40,528 nt of DNA, taken from positions 1 to 40,528 of the forward strand of contig NZ_QZMT01000017.1 of the NCBI RefSeq assembly GCF_003932495.1. Direction: 5' to 3'. This DNA comes from Guyparkeria sp. SCN-R1. GTDB lineage: Bacteria > Pseudomonadota > Gammaproteobacteria > Halothiobacillales > Halothiobacillaceae. Below are positions 1 through 9,090 of the stretch, in pieces; positions within the stretch are counted from its first letter, which is position 1; the number at the start of each line of letters is the position of its first letter. The notes beneath the pieces are model-generated. The model saw only the letters and a list, made by a program, of their open reading frames with translations, searched no databases and was not told where the DNA came from. The translations under genes were made by a program, and so were the position numbers.

Positions 1-270
1 GCGACGAGGGCTTTGGTGGCTATCTCGCTTTTACACCACTTGACTGGACACTACCAATCGGCGCGTTTCGCACGCCAGGCAAGCTCCCACAGGAACGGTG
101 CATGCTATTGCCGCCAACACACCATCCTAGTCGCACAACGCCATGCCCCCTCCTAAACCCCTGAGTTCCCGGAAATAAACGAGCAAACCCCCTCGCACAA
201 CCTAAACTTTCAGTGGCGGTAGATCGCTCGGTCTGCTTTTGGCAAGTTCCTGAGACAAAGGAGAAACACC

Positions 271-417
271 ATGCTCGAGACCATTGCCATCATTCTGGTT
301 GTCCTCTGGCTGCTGGGGTTCGTCACCTCCTACACCATGGGCGGGTTCATCCACATCCTGCTGGTCATCGCGGTCATCGTGATCGTGATTCGTCTGATTC
401 AAGGACGACGCTTATGA
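271..417 (+). CDS. Small hydrophobic membrane peptide, lmo0937/DUF5670 family
   Basis: This 48-residue peptide is nearly all hydrophobic and has two membrane segments, roughly residues 3-17 and 27-42, separated by a short loop with the family-like stretch TSYTMGG. It ends in a basic tail (RLIQGRR). The length and pattern match the lmo0937 family (DUF5670) of tiny inner-membrane proteins, whose function is unknown. A good ribosome binding site (AAGGAGA at 258-264) lies seven bases before the ATG, which supports real translation. It stands alone: the next gene is on the opposite strand. In other bacteria such genes often sit near stress genes, but nothing here fixes a role. The family call rests on remembered sequence pattern. 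Confidence 0.75.
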   Translation: MLETIAIILVVLWLLGFVTSYTMGGFIHILLVIAVIVIVIRLIQGRRL

Positions 418-707
418 CGATGCCGAGGTAGTTGCTTCCAGGGGCGACCGGGCAGCGTGAACGGCCTGCGCCCCTTGCATCCCTTCGCTCTCTCCTGCGC
501 GCCCCACGGCCAGCGGGCTAAAGGCTTTACGTGGCCATTTTGGCCAACCGACGAGCCATCTCACCGCCACACAATTCGAACCTGGCGCCCCAGGACACCT
601 GCGCCTTGCCTTGTTGCCGCTGGATTTAGGGAAATTTCAACGAGGTTCGTGTGGCATGACGTGGCGTCGACCCGCCCCGTCCACTACCCAGTCACACACC
701 AAAGAAA
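418..707. other. Gene-free stretch
   Basis: Between the small membrane peptide and the ccoN terminator I see no reading frame with family-like content. The open frames here run antisense through ccoN or are random GC-rich frames. A short inverted repeat built on TGGCCA occurs near 532-546, but it has no T-tract and I do not call it a terminator. Confidence 0.5.
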
Positions 708-729
708 ATGCCCACCGACCGGTGGGCAT
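708..729 (-). terminator. Rho-independent terminator of ccoN
   Basis: A perfect 9-bp stem (ATGCCCACC / GGTGGGCAT) with a 4-nt loop is followed, in the leftward direction, by TTTTCTTT. It lies 36 bases after the ccoN stop codon, so ccoN is probably a single-gene transcript. Confidence 0.85.
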
Positions 730-764
730 CGTCCATCGTGGTCCCAGCGGAAACCGTCGCTCGA

Positions 765-2234
765 TCAGGCGGGGGCGACCTCGACGTCCCGCTCCTTCTC
801 GGTCACACGCTCGTCGGCACGAATCGTCCGATAGAAGTTGTACGCCATCAGCACGAAGCCCACGAGGAAGATCGCCCCGCCCAGCGCACGCACCACGTAC
901 GGGATATGCAGGAAGGCCACGGTCTCGACGAAGGTGTAGGCCAGGTTGCCGTACTGGTCGAAGGCGCGAAGCATCAGCCCCTGCCCCACACCGGCGACCC
1001 AGAGCGCAACGATGTAGAGCACGATCCCGATGGTGGCCAACCAGAAGTGGGTGAACACCAGACGCGTCGAGTACAGCGGCTTGCCCCAGAGCCTGGGCAC
1101 GAGGTGATAGAACGAGCCGATGGTGATCATCGCCACCCAGCCGAGCGCGCCGGAGTGGACGTGGCCGATGGTCCAGTCGGTGTAATGCGACAGGGCGTTG
1201 ACCGATTTCAGCGACAGCATCGGCCCCTCGAAGGTGGACATGCCGTAGAAGGCCAGCGCGGTGACCAGGAACAGGATGATCGGATCGGTGCGCAATTTCT
1301 CCCACGCCCCGGAGAGCGTCATGATGCCGTTGATCATCCCGCCCCAGGACGGCAGCAGCAGGAGGATCGAGAAGGCGGCGGCGAGCGTGGAGACCCAGTC
1401 GGGCAGCGCCGTCCAGTGCAGGTGGTGCGCGCCGACCCACATGTACAGGAACGACAGCGCCCAGAAGTGCACGATCGACAGGCGATACGAATACACGGGA
1501 CGGCCAGCCTGCTTGGGCACGAAGTAGTACATCATGCCGAGAAAGCCGACCGTCAGGATGAAGCCCACCACGTTGTGCCCGTACCACCACTGCGTCATCG
1601 CGTCCTGTGTGCCGCCAAACACCGAGTAAGAGCCCCAGAGCGAGTACGGCACCTGCAGGTTGTTGAACAGGTGCAGGATCGCCGTGGCGAGGATGAAGGC
1701 GAGATAGAACCAGTTGGCGACGTAGATATGCGGTTGGCTACGGCGCAGGATGGTACCCAGGTAGATCACGAAGTACGCACTCCAGGCGATCAGGATCAAC
1801 AGGTCGACCACCAGCGGAAACTCGGCGTATTCCCGGGACTGGCTGTACCCGGCGACCATGCTGGCCACGCCCACGATCAGGATGAACTGCCATAGCCAGA
1901 ACAACGCATGGTGTAATGACGGGCTGCCCCACAGCCGGGCCTGGCAGGTGCGCTGGACCACGTAGAACGAGGTGGCGATCAGCGCGTTGCCACCAAAACC
2001 GAAGATCACCAGGTTGGTGTGCACCGGGCGCAGTCGACCGAAGGTGATCTCGGCAATCCCTCCGTTGAGCCACGGCCAGGCCAACTCACTGGCGATGTAC
2101 ACCCCCGCCAGCATGCCGATCACGCCCCAGACGATCGAGGCGACGGTAAACCACTTGATCAGGTCGTATTCGTAGGTCTGTCGACCGGCGGTAATGGCCC
2201 CGCCTGATGAATCGGCATTCGTGACAGTCGCCAT
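765..2234 (-). CDS. ccoN: cbb3-type cytochrome c oxidase subunit I (CcoN), orphan copy
   Basis: Catalytic heme-copper subunit of a cbb3-type (C-family) terminal oxidase, an inner-membrane protein that reduces O2 with high affinity. The 489 residues hold about twelve membrane helices. Visible ligands are the low-spin heme histidine in [11 protein letters not shown], the CuB histidines in YGHNVVGF and in [13 protein letters not shown], and the b3/b heme pair in [12 protein letters not shown]. The proton-channel glutamate in STFEGP is present, so it looks active and not NO-reductase-like. The ATG at 2234 was chosen over an upstream TTG (2252) because GGGAGG sits just before it. No ccoO, ccoP or ccoQ follows: the gene ends in its own terminator. 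Orphan CcoN subunits are known in Pseudomonas, where they assemble with CcoO/CcoP made elsewhere. The same is inferred here. Confidence 0.93.
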   Translation of the reverse strand: MATVTNADSSGGAITAGRQTYEYDLIKWFTVASIVWGVIGMLAGVYIASELAWPWLNGGIAEITFGRLRPVHTNLVIFGFGGNALIATSFYVVQRTCQARLWGSPSLHHALFWLWQFILIVGVASMVAGYSQSREYAEFPLVVDLLILIAWSAYFVIYLGTILRRSQPHIYVANWFYLAFILATAILHLFNNLQVPYSLWGSYSVFGGTQDAMTQWWYGHNVVGFILTVGFLGMMYYFVPKQAGRPVYSYRLSIVHFWALSFLYMWVGAHHLHWTALPDWVSTLAAAFSILLLLPSWGGMINGIMTLSGAWEKLRTDPIILFLVTALAFYGMSTFEGPMLSLKSVNALSHYTDWTIGHVHSGALGWVAMITIGSFYHLVPRLWGKPLYSTRLVFTHFWLATIGIVLYIVALWVAGVGQGLMLRAFDQYGNLAYTFVETVAFLHIPYVVRALGGAIFLVGFVLMAYNFYRTIRADERVTEKERDVEVAPA

Positions 2235-2266
2235 GGTGGAACCTCCCTTCAATCAACAAGTTCAAA

Positions 2267-2295
2267 TAGATAGCAGTGCCATATAGGTATGTCAA
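2267..2295 (-). promoter_or_regulatory. Predicted sigma-70 promoter of ccoN
   Basis: On the minus strand a perfect TTGACA (2290-2295) is separated by 17 bases from TATCTA (2267-2272), which matches the -10 consensus only in its first three bases. The spacing and position, about 33 bases upstream of the ATG, fit a ccoN promoter. I see no clean FNR/ANR palindrome (TTGAT-N4-ATCAA) nearby, although such control is common for cbb3 genes. Confidence 0.5.
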
Positions 2296-2593
2296 ATGCA
2301 TATTTCCAGATCCGCGGGGAAAATGAATCGGGTTGATGTGGAGCACTTCCCATGCTGCCGGCGGCTTCCGCAGACGCTGCTCGAAACTCGCGCCTCTCGA
2401 TTGCCAGCCGCGATTCGGCTTTCTCGGCAAGGTCCCACAACAATGGTGCGGTGATCGTGTGAAATCACCTTGGATATCGCGTCTTAAGGCGCTCGGGCAC
2501 TCGGTTTCCCACGGGGCCTTCGGATCGACCAGCCCAAATCCGCTATGGTGGGATCAATCTCGAAGAACCCATGACCCGTCACAGACAGACTCC
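2296..2593. promoter_or_regulatory. Upstream region of the BCCT transporter, with inverted repeat
   Basis: This gap between divergent ccoN and the BCCT gene has no credible reading frame of its own. It contains an inverted repeat GGTGAT-N8-ATCACC at 2450-2469, about 125 bases upstream of the transporter start, which could be an operator. No strong -10/-35 pair was found for the rightward gene. The repeat may be fortuitous. Confidence 0.3.
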
Positions 2594-4318
2594 ATGAACA
2601 AACTTCAGCTTCTCTACGGTCGCCTGCTGGGCGATGTCGGCACCGTCTTCTATCTCTCGGTGGTGATCATCGCCGGCTTCGTCACGGTCGCCGCGCTCTT
2701 TCCGGACGACGTCGAGCGGATCGCCAACCAGGTGCTGGATTACACCGCCAACAAGATGGGCTGGATGTACCTGCTGGCGACCAGCGGGTTCGTGATCTTC
2801 ATCCTGTTCCTGGGGCTGTCGAAGTACGGCAATATCCGGCTGGGGCCAGACGACGAGCCGCCGGAATTCAGCTACGGAAGTTGGCTTGCCATGATCTTCT
2901 CCGGCGGCATGGGCGTGGGCCTGGTCTTCTGGGGCGTGGCCGAACCGATGATGCACTTCAACGAGCCGCCGCTCGGTATCGCCGAACCGCGGACGGCCGA
3001 AGCAGCGCAGACGGGCATGCGCTACGCCTTCTTCCACTGGGGGTTGCACCAGTGGGCGAACTTCGCGCTAGTGGGGCTAGCGATCGCCTACATCCGCTTT
3101 CGCCACAACGCGCGGGGTCTGATCAGCGAGACCTTCCGCCCCATCCTGGGCAATCGGGTCGACAGCGGCTGGGGCGTGGCCATCGATACGCTCGCCGTGG
3201 TCTCGACCATCTTCGGGGTCGCCACCACGCTGGGCCTGGGGGCCCTGCAGATCAACAGCGGCATCGCGCGCTTCGAGGGGGTCGAGTACGGCACCACCAC
3301 GCAGATGATGATCATCGCCGGGCTGGGCGTGCTGTTCACGCTATCGGCGATGACGCCACTCAAGCACGGCATCCGCTATCTCTCGAATCTGAACATTATC
3401 CTGGCGATCGGGCTGTTCACCTACGTGATCGTGCTCGGGCCGACGGCGTTCATCTTCCAGGAGTTCACCCAGACGATGGGCGAATACCTGGGCAATATCG
3501 TGCAGATGAGCCTGGTGACCACGCCCTACTCCAGCGAGCACTGGGTCGAGCAGTGGACGATGTTCTATTGGGCGTGGGGGCTGTCGTGGGCACCGTTTGT
3601 GGGCTCGTTTATCGCGCGGATCTCGCGCGGGCGGACCATCCGCGAGTTCGTGCTGGGCGTGATGGTCGTGCCGGTGGGCCTGAGCATGCTGTGGTTCGCC
3701 GCCTTCGGTGGCAGCGCGATCTACATGGAGCTCTACGAGGCGGCCGGCATCGCCGATGCAGTGGCCCGCGAGGTGCCCGCCGGGCTGTACACCACGCTGG
3801 AACAACTGCCCTGGGGCACCTACGCGGGACTGCTGGCGATCACGCTGGTGAGCGTGTTCGTGATCACCTCGGCGGATTCGGCCACCTTCGTGTTGGGCAT
3901 GTTCACCTCGAAGGGTGTGCTCAACCCGACGCGTTTCGTGCGCGTGCTCTGGGGCATGCTGCAGCTGTCGATGGCGGTGGTACTGCTCCTGAGCGGCGGG
4001 CTCGAGGGCCTGCGCACGGTCTCGATCGTCGCCGCTTTCCCCTTCATGCTGCTGATGGTGCTGATGGCCTTCGCCCTTCACCGCGACCTGACCCAGGAGT
4101 TCTGGCAACGCGAGGAGAAGGAGCGACTCATTCGCCAACGGATCGAGAACCTGCTGCTACGCGAATCCGAACGCGAGGCCGAACGCGAGGCCGCCGAGGA
4201 GGTCCACCCCTCCGCGCCCGACACGGTGCTCGGACCGGAGGAACCGCCTCGCACCGGGCTCGGCGAGCATACCGAGGCACCCGAGTCGGACCCGCCTGCA
4301 CCGCGCAAGTCGGATTGA
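2594..4318 (+). CDS. BCCT family osmolyte transporter (betaine/choline/carnitine type)
   Basis: Secondary transporter of the inner membrane that imports compatible solutes such as glycine betaine, usually with Na+ or H+. The 574 residues contain about twelve membrane helices. Family marks are the glycine stretch GGMGVGLVFWGVAEP around residue 100 and the tryptophan-rich signature WAWGLSWAPFVGSFIARIS around residue 320, followed by RGRTIREF. The C-terminal 75 residues are hydrophilic and highly charged. In BetP such a tail takes part in osmosensing, so stress activation is plausible but unproven. The start MNKLQLL was chosen because the frame extends upstream only as non-family sequence; the ribosome binding site is weak. 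The transporter suits a salt-adapted organism. Substrate cannot be read from sequence alone. Confidence 0.9.
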   Translation: MNKLQLLYGRLLGDVGTVFYLSVVIIAGFVTVAALFPDDVERIANQVLDYTANKMGWMYLLATSGFVIFILFLGLSKYGNIRLGPDDEPPEFSYGSWLAMIFSGGMGVGLVFWGVAEPMMHFNEPPLGIAEPRTAEAAQTGMRYAFFHWGLHQWANFALVGLAIAYIRFRHNARGLISETFRPILGNRVDSGWGVAIDTLAVVSTIFGVATTLGLGALQINSGIARFEGVEYGTTTQMMIIAGLGVLFTLSAMTPLKHGIRYLSNLNIILAIGLFTYVIVLGPTAFIFQEFTQTMGEYLGNIVQMSLVTTPYSSEHWVEQWTMFYWAWGLSWAPFVGSFIARISRGRTIREFVLGVMVVPVGLSMLWFAAFGGSAIYMELYEAAGIADAVAREVPAGLYTTLEQLPWGTYAGLLAITLVSVFVITSADSATFVLGMFTSKGVLNPTRFVRVLWGMLQLSMAVVLLLSGGLEGLRTVSIVAAFPFMLLMVLMAFALHRDLTQEFWQREEKERLIRQRIENLLLRESEREAEREAAEEVHPSAPDTVLGPEEPPRTGLGEHTEAPESDPPAPRKSD

Positions 4319-4350
4319 TCTCACACAGCCCCGCTTGCTGGCAACGAGAG

Positions 4351-4381
4351 AGCGGCCCGCTATTGGCAAAGCCGGGCCGCT
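4351..4381. terminator. Hairpin between convergent BCCT and diguanylate cyclase genes
   Basis: A 9-bp stem AGCGGCCCG / CGGGCCGCT with a 13-nt loop lies 32 bases after the BCCT stop and is followed rightward by TTCG, a weak U-tract. It most likely terminates the BCCT transcript and may also stop the convergent cyclase transcript. Confidence 0.55.
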
Positions 4382-4411
4382 TTCGTGGCAATCAGGCGCC
4401 CGACCAACGGG

Positions 4412-7141
4412 TCAGGTTGGTGGCTGGTAGCGACAGGACCGGTTGCGCCCGCCCGCCTTGGCTTCGTACATGGCCGAATCCGCCTGCTTGAGCAGCGTCT
4501 CGTCGTCGGCCTCGTTGGCCTGCGGATAGAAGGTATAGCCGATGCTCGCGGTGACCTGCAGCGTTGCCCCGTCGATGTGGCGTTCGCGAGCCGCGGCCTC
4601 GACCAGGCGTGCAATGATCGGCTCGGCATCCGATGCCTGTTCCAGGCCACCAAGGATGATCACGAATTCGTCCCCACTGATCCGCGCCAGGGTATCGGTC
4701 TCACGCAGTTGCGTTCCGAGATCTCTCGCCACATCGATCAGGAGCTTGTCACCCATGTCATGACCGTGCACGTCGTTGACCGCCTTGAAGCCATCCAGGT
4801 CGAGGAAGGCCAGCGCCAACATGCCGTGACCACGACGTGCCGTCGCCATCGACTGGCGCAACCGGTCGGCCATCAGGACCCGGTTGGGCAGGCCGGTCAG
4901 CGCGTCGTGGTTGGCGCGGTGCTCGAGCTCGCTCTGGTATTTCTTGATGTCGGTGATGTCGGAGGCCAGCGCAATGTAGTTGCGTGGCCGCCCCTCGGCA
5001 TCGTGGACCAGGCTGATGGTCAGGCGCTCGGCGAACAGCTCGCCGTTCTTGTGCCGGTTCCAGAGCTCGCCGCTCCAGTAGCCGGCCGAGCGCAGCCGCT
5101 TTCGCATGTGGCGATAGAACTCGCCGTCATGTTTGCCCGACTGCAGGAATTTCGGCGTGTGCCCGATGACCTCGTCGCGCCGCCAGCCGGTCATCTCGGT
5201 GAAGGCGGCATTGACGTCGATGATCCGTGCGTCGAGATCCGTGATCAGGATCGCCTCGCGGGCATGCACGAACACCGAGGCGGCGAGCTGGAGATCCTGC
5301 TCCATCTGCTTGCGGGCGGTGATGTCCTGGTGCGTGCCCCACATGCGCAGGGGTTTGCCGTCGGCGTCCCATTCCAGGATGCGGCCACGATCAAGCACCC
5401 AGATCCAGTGCCCCTCGCGGTGCCGCATGCGCACCTCGACCTCGTAATAGTCCTTCTCTCGATGGAAACAAGCCTGCAGCGCGCTTGCCGAGTGTGCCAG
5501 GTCATCGGGATGCGCGAAGCGCTCCCATGTGCCGATGGTGGTGGGTTCGAGCTCGGACAACTCGTAACCGACCATCTCCGCCCAACGTTGGTTGAAGACG
5601 GTTTCGCCGGTCTGGATGTTCCATTCCCAGGTGCCGACGTTGGTCCCCTCGATCACGTTGCGCAACCGCTCACGTTCACGCTCCAATGACTTCTCGGCCC
5701 GTTCGCGCTCGGTGATGTCATGCACGATCACGAACATCCGTCCGCCATCGGGATGGTCGTTCATCGGCGTGACGTGTACCTCGACACGGCGCTCTTCGCC
5801 CGAACGCAGGCGGTGGGTATGCAGGTGACAATGACCGCCGACCACCCCGCTTCGACAAACCGCGTCGAACTGCTGGCAGCGGTGCGCCCAAAGCCGGTCG
5901 ACCGGGTGACCGATCAACTCCTCGCGTGGCCAGCCATAGAAACCCGCCGCGGCCTCGTTGGCATCCAGTATTTCGCCGTTGTCGAAGTCGACCAACAACA
6001 GCACCGACGCGTTGTCCTCGAAAAATCGCCGGAAACGCTCCTCGCTGCGACGCAGAGCAACTTGCCGGAAAACCAGCGCGACCGACAGCAGCGCCACCAT
6101 CAGCAACGCCGTGGCCAGCAACACCAGTTCATTGCGATGCTGCGCCCAGATATCGGTCCAGGTGATCTCATCCATGCCGTCGAAGGGCGGCAAACGCAAT
6201 TCCCGTGTGACCCGTTCGACCGGCAGGTAGTCGGCCGGTGGCCCGAAGCCGGCGATACCGGCCGTCTGCGCGGCCGGATCATCAACATCGAGACTGAACA
6301 ACGCCGCGGCGATCTGCCGCTCCAGAGCGAGCCCGACATGCGGCATGGTCACCAATGGCCATTCGGGATACAGACGGGTCGAGACGAGATAGGGATAGTC
6401 GCCCAGGTGCTGACGGTTGATCACCTTGAGCGCACGCGGCCCGATATGACCGCGATCAATCAGGTCCTGCAACACGCCAGTGCGAATAAAGCCGACCTCG
6501 GCCTCCCGGTCGAGCACGGCGCGCACCACGGCGTCATGGTTGCCGAGGAAACGAAACGAGGCGGTATCCCTGAGGTCGAAACCCGCCTCGAGTGCCTCAA
6601 ATAGTGGTGCCTGGTAGCCACCAAGAAACCGCTCGCCCGGCGCGGCGATCACGCGACCGGTAAGGTCGGCGAGCTCATTGATCGCCTCGGCATCGCGTCG
6701 GGCGATGATCACCCCGCCCAGGCTACGGGTGCTGCGACCTCGGTGCTGGGTCACCAAGGTGCCAAGCACACCGGACAGCGCATTCTCGCTGCGGACCAGC
6801 TCGTAGTGCGTCGGCGTGGTAAGCAGGAGATCGATTTCGTTGCGCTGGATCGCCCGATCGAGGTCATCCAGATCGAGCACGCGCATTTCGAAGTCGACCG
6901 AGTCGACCGAGGCATCCAGGTAATCGACCAACGGACCGAATCGCAACTCCATCAAGGGAACGGGCCGCACGGCGAAGATCCCCAGTACCAGCCGCTCGTT
7001 GGGCGCGGCCAGCGTGAGAAGCGGCGTGCTGGTCAAGAGGATCAGCGCGGCCCAGCGCAGGAGACGGCCGAACGGACGGCCACGGCCGATAGATCGACAC
7101 CGCTCCCGGCGGTTGTGGGGCCGTTCAGCCGGCACGGGCAT
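4412..7141 (-). CDS. Periplasmic-sensor PAS/GGDEF diguanylate cyclase
   Basis: Membrane signalling enzyme predicted to make c-di-GMP from two GTP. From the chosen ATG it has 909 residues: a signal or membrane helix (about 26-45), a periplasmic PhnD/SsuA-like binding domain (about 50-330), a second helix (about 335-357), three PAS/PAC repeats (about 360-740) and a C-terminal GGDEF domain. The active-site loop reads SGDEF (822-826), a tolerated variant, with an RETD inhibitory I-site five residues before it (813-816). There is no EAL domain. The start overlaps the upstream lipoprotein gene by 17 bases, so the two are probably co-translated. A longer frame begins at 7201 inside that gene, so the exact start is uncertain. 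The neighbour is a solute-binding lipoprotein, which suggests ligand sensing in the periplasm. Confidence 0.88.
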   Translation of the reverse strand: MPVPAERPHNRRERCRSIGRGRPFGRLLRWAALILLTSTPLLTLAAPNERLVLGIFAVRPVPLMELRFGPLVDYLDASVDSVDFEMRVLDLDDLDRAIQRNEIDLLLTTPTHYELVRSENALSGVLGTLVTQHRGRSTRSLGGVIIARRDAEAINELADLTGRVIAAPGERFLGGYQAPLFEALEAGFDLRDTASFRFLGNHDAVVRAVLDREAEVGFIRTGVLQDLIDRGHIGPRALKVINRQHLGDYPYLVSTRLYPEWPLVTMPHVGLALERQIAAALFSLDVDDPAAQTAGIAGFGPPADYLPVERVTRELRLPPFDGMDEITWTDIWAQHRNELVLLATALLMVALLSVALVFRQVALRRSEERFRRFFEDNASVLLLVDFDNGEILDANEAAAGFYGWPREELIGHPVDRLWAHRCQQFDAVCRSGVVGGHCHLHTHRLRSGEERRVEVHVTPMNDHPDGGRMFVIVHDITERERAEKSLERERERLRNVIEGTNVGTWEWNIQTGETVFNQRWAEMVGYELSELEPTTIGTWERFAHPDDLAHSASALQACFHREKDYYEVEVRMRHREGHWIWVLDRGRILEWDADGKPLRMWGTHQDITARKQMEQDLQLAASVFVHAREAILITDLDARIIDVNAAFTEMTGWRRDEVIGHTPKFLQSGKHDGEFYRHMRKRLRSAGYWSGELWNRHKNGELFAERLTISLVHDAEGRPRNYIALASDITDIKKYQSELEHRANHDALTGLPNRVLMADRLRQSMATARRGHGMLALAFLDLDGFKAVNDVHGHDMGDKLLIDVARDLGTQLRETDTLARISGDEFVIILGGLEQASDAEPIIARLVEAAARERHIDGATLQVTASIGYTFYPQANEADDETLLKQADSAMYEAKAGGRNRSCRYQPPT

Positions 7142-8087
7142 GACTCCGGGGCAGGAAGGCATCGCTGTACCAGCCATTGCCCAGCCCGTTGCCTGCCGCA
7201 AGCCGTCGCTCGAGTTCGGCTGCCGCGACGGTCAGTCGCGAGCCGGGACTGAGGTACCGCTGGTTGGCCCGCCGATCCGGCAGGAGCACACCGCCCAGCG
7301 CCCGGCGTGCATCCGCCGGGGTGACGGATTCCACGTCGGCAATCCGGTAGAGAGCGTCCTGGCGATTGAAGCGCAGGTGCTCGAGGGCACGGAAATGCGC
7401 ATCGACCAGGCCCAACAACGTGTGTTCGACATGATCGATGCAATCACGGCGCACGGCGAGCACATCGAAAATGGTGTCGGGAAAGTCACGGCTGTCGGCC
7501 ATCAGCACCGCGCCGGCACGCCGCAGCTGGGACACCGTGGGTTCGTAGCTGACCACGGCATCCACTTCGGCCGCCTCCCAGGCGGCGAGATGACGGTCGG
7601 CCGGTACGTCGACCACGGTCACCTGCTCTCGGGTCAATTCGGCCTTCTCGAGCACCCGGTCAAGCAGCATCGCCCCAACAGCCGAACCCTCCGCCCCGAT
7701 TCGTTTGCCCTCGAGTTGCTCCAATCGCTTGATCGACTCGTGCACCACCAAGGCATCCGCTCCGGCCGAGACGTTGAACACCATCACCACGACCAGGTCC
7801 ATGCCTTGCAGGCGCGCGCGAATCACCTCGTCGAGTGTCAGCGCGGCGGCATCGGCCTCGTGTTTCTGCAGGGCGGCAAGCGATTCGGAGGCAGACTGGC
7901 GACGAGTCAACCGGGCCGCATCCGGCAGCCAATTGAACCGCTCGGCCAGATAGAGGGTCTCGTAGCCGATCCACGGGTGGTAGGAGACGCGCAGCGGATC
8001 GTCCTGCCGACACCCGCCAAGAAACGGGAGCATTCCCGAGACGCCAAGGGCAAGCGGGGCCAGGGTGAGAAAACGACGACGATCCAT
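7125..8087 (-). CDS. ABC-type solute-binding lipoprotein (NrtA/SsuA/TauA-like), no transporter genes
   Basis: Periplasmic binding protein of the NMT1/SsuA-type fold, 320 residues. It begins MDRRRFLTLAPL, a twin-arginine-like signal, and ends its signal at a lipobox (LGGC), so it should be a membrane-anchored lipoprotein. Mature residues start with a family-like motif, RVSYHPWIGYETLYLAE. The ATG at 8087 was preferred to an upstream alternative (8123) because the signal peptide begins there and AAGGAC lies about ten bases before it. No ABC permease or ATPase gene is nearby. Instead the gene overlaps the following diguanylate cyclase, whose own periplasmic domain belongs to a related binding fold. 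I infer a role as a sensing partner, not in transport. The ligand (nitrate, sulfonate, thiamine precursor or other) cannot be told from the sequence. Confidence 0.8.
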   Translation of the reverse strand: MDRRRFLTLAPLALGVSGMLPFLGGCRQDDPLRVSYHPWIGYETLYLAERFNWLPDAARLTRRQSASESLAALQKHEADAAALTLDEVIRARLQGMDLVVVMVFNVSAGADALVVHESIKRLEQLEGKRIGAEGSAVGAMLLDRVLEKAELTREQVTVVDVPADRHLAAWEAAEVDAVVSYEPTVSQLRRAGAVLMADSRDFPDTIFDVLAVRRDCIDHVEHTLLGLVDAHFRALEHLRFNRQDALYRIADVESVTPADARRALGGVLLPDRRANQRYLSPGSRLTVAAAELERRLAAGNGLGNGWYSDAFLPRSHARAG

Positions 8088-8155
8088 GTGAGGCAAGGTC
8101 CTTTCTGACCGGCAACGGGCCATAACGGCAGGTGGGCATACGCCAAAACCGATTC

Positions 8156-8183
8156 ACTATATCAACCGGGCGGGCCGCGGCAA
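8156..8183 (-). promoter_or_regulatory. Predicted promoter of the lipoprotein-cyclase operon
   Basis: TTGCCG (8178-8183) and TATAGT (8156-8161) on the minus strand are spaced by 16 bases and lie about 70 bases upstream of the lipoprotein ATG. Match to sigma-70 consensus is four and five of six bases. Confidence 0.5.
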
Positions 8184-8324
8184 CCCGTAGCGAACTAAGC
8201 ATTTGACTGGCTCATCATTTTTCTTTCGAAAGCCATTCGCCAACAGGGAATTTATCGACCAACGCCAGCCAAGCGGTTGCGTCTCGCAGCCATCGCCGCA
8301 CCAAGACAACCTGCCAACACAAAA

Positions 8325-8348
8325 AACCCACGCCAAAAGACGTGGGTT
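8325..8348 (-). terminator. Rho-independent terminator of the rhodanese gene
   Basis: An 8-bp stem AACCCACG / CGTGGGTT with an 8-nt loop is followed leftward by TTTT. It lies 24 bases after the rhodanese stop codon, so the rhodanese transcript is separated from the downstream operon. Confidence 0.85.
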
Positions 8349-8372
8349 GGTCGTCTGGAACTGGGAGGTGAA

Positions 8373-9023
8373 TTACGGCTCGACGGTGGTAAGCCCGAGC
8401 GTGTGCCATACCTGCATCCCGCCCCGATACCAATAGATCTTGTCGGCCGGGTAGCCCATGCTCACCAGCGCCTTGATGTTGGTGGGCGACTGACCGCACC
8501 AGGGACCATTGCAGAACAGCACCAGCTTCTTGGCCTGGCGAAAATCGAACAGGCCGTCCTCCTTCTTTACGCCGAACTCGTCGAGCAGCAGGGTTTCGGC
8601 CACGAACGGGTCGTAGCTGGAGGATCCAGGATAGAGCTTGGTCCACGGGATGTTGACCGCACTGGGGATGGTGCCCTTCTCGAACCAGTCCGGCGTGCGC
8701 GAATCGATCAACAAGAACTCGTCTTCGCCCTTGGCGCGGGCGTCGAGCATTTCGAGGAGCTCGATTTCACCAATCGTATGCACGCCCGGCAGCAACTGCA
8801 TGGGCTGGACACAGAACGGCGGGCATTCCCGGCTGGTCTGTTGGTAGTCCTCGGCGATGCGGTTGTCGGGATCCTGGTTCCGCTTGATCTCGACCTTTTC
8901 GCCTTCGTGCGTCACGGTGACGGATTCGAGGTCAGAGGTGACCTTGACCTTCATTTCCTCGGCGCCCACCACGCCGGCGGCAGCGAGCAGTGTCGCCCCG
9001 ATCAACCAGGTTGGTTGTTTCAT
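8373..9023 (-). CDS. Secreted rhodanese-domain protein
   Basis: The 216-residue protein starts with a cleavable Sec signal (about 1-21, ending VGAEE), so it should be periplasmic. A rhodanese fold occupies the C-terminal two thirds: the LLIDSRTPDWFEKGTIPSA strand-loop is typical, and the catalytic loop is CNGPWCGQS, longer than the usual six-residue loop and with two cysteines. A further pair, CPPFC, lies around residues 67-71. Rhodaneses move sulfane sulfur from thiosulfate or persulfides to acceptors. In a sulfur oxidiser this one could handle periplasmic sulfane sulfur, but that is inference. A strong GGGAGG ribosome site precedes the start. It is a single-gene unit with its own terminator. 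Confidence 0.85.
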   Translation of the reverse strand: MKQPTWLIGATLLAAAGVVGAEEMKVKVTSDLESVTVTHEGEKVEIKRNQDPDNRIAEDYQQTSRECPPFCVQPMQLLPGVHTIGEIELLEMLDARAKGEDEFLLIDSRTPDWFEKGTIPSAVNIPWTKLYPGSSSYDPFVAETLLLDEFGVKKEDGLFDFRQAKKLVLFCNGPWCGQSPTNIKALVSMGYPADKIYWYRGGMQVWHTLGLTTVEP

Positions 9024-9090
9024 GGTCTACCTCCCATTCGTTTGAATCTTAAGGGAGTCTAGGCCGCGTTCCCCTACCCTGCAGGCGGAT

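Noticed and set aside
708-1895. Long open frame of 395 codons on the plus strand opposite ccoN
   Set aside because: It is antisense to a full-length, motif-complete ccoN and its product is rich in His, Arg, Gln and Asp with no family likeness, typical of shadow frames in GC-rich DNA.
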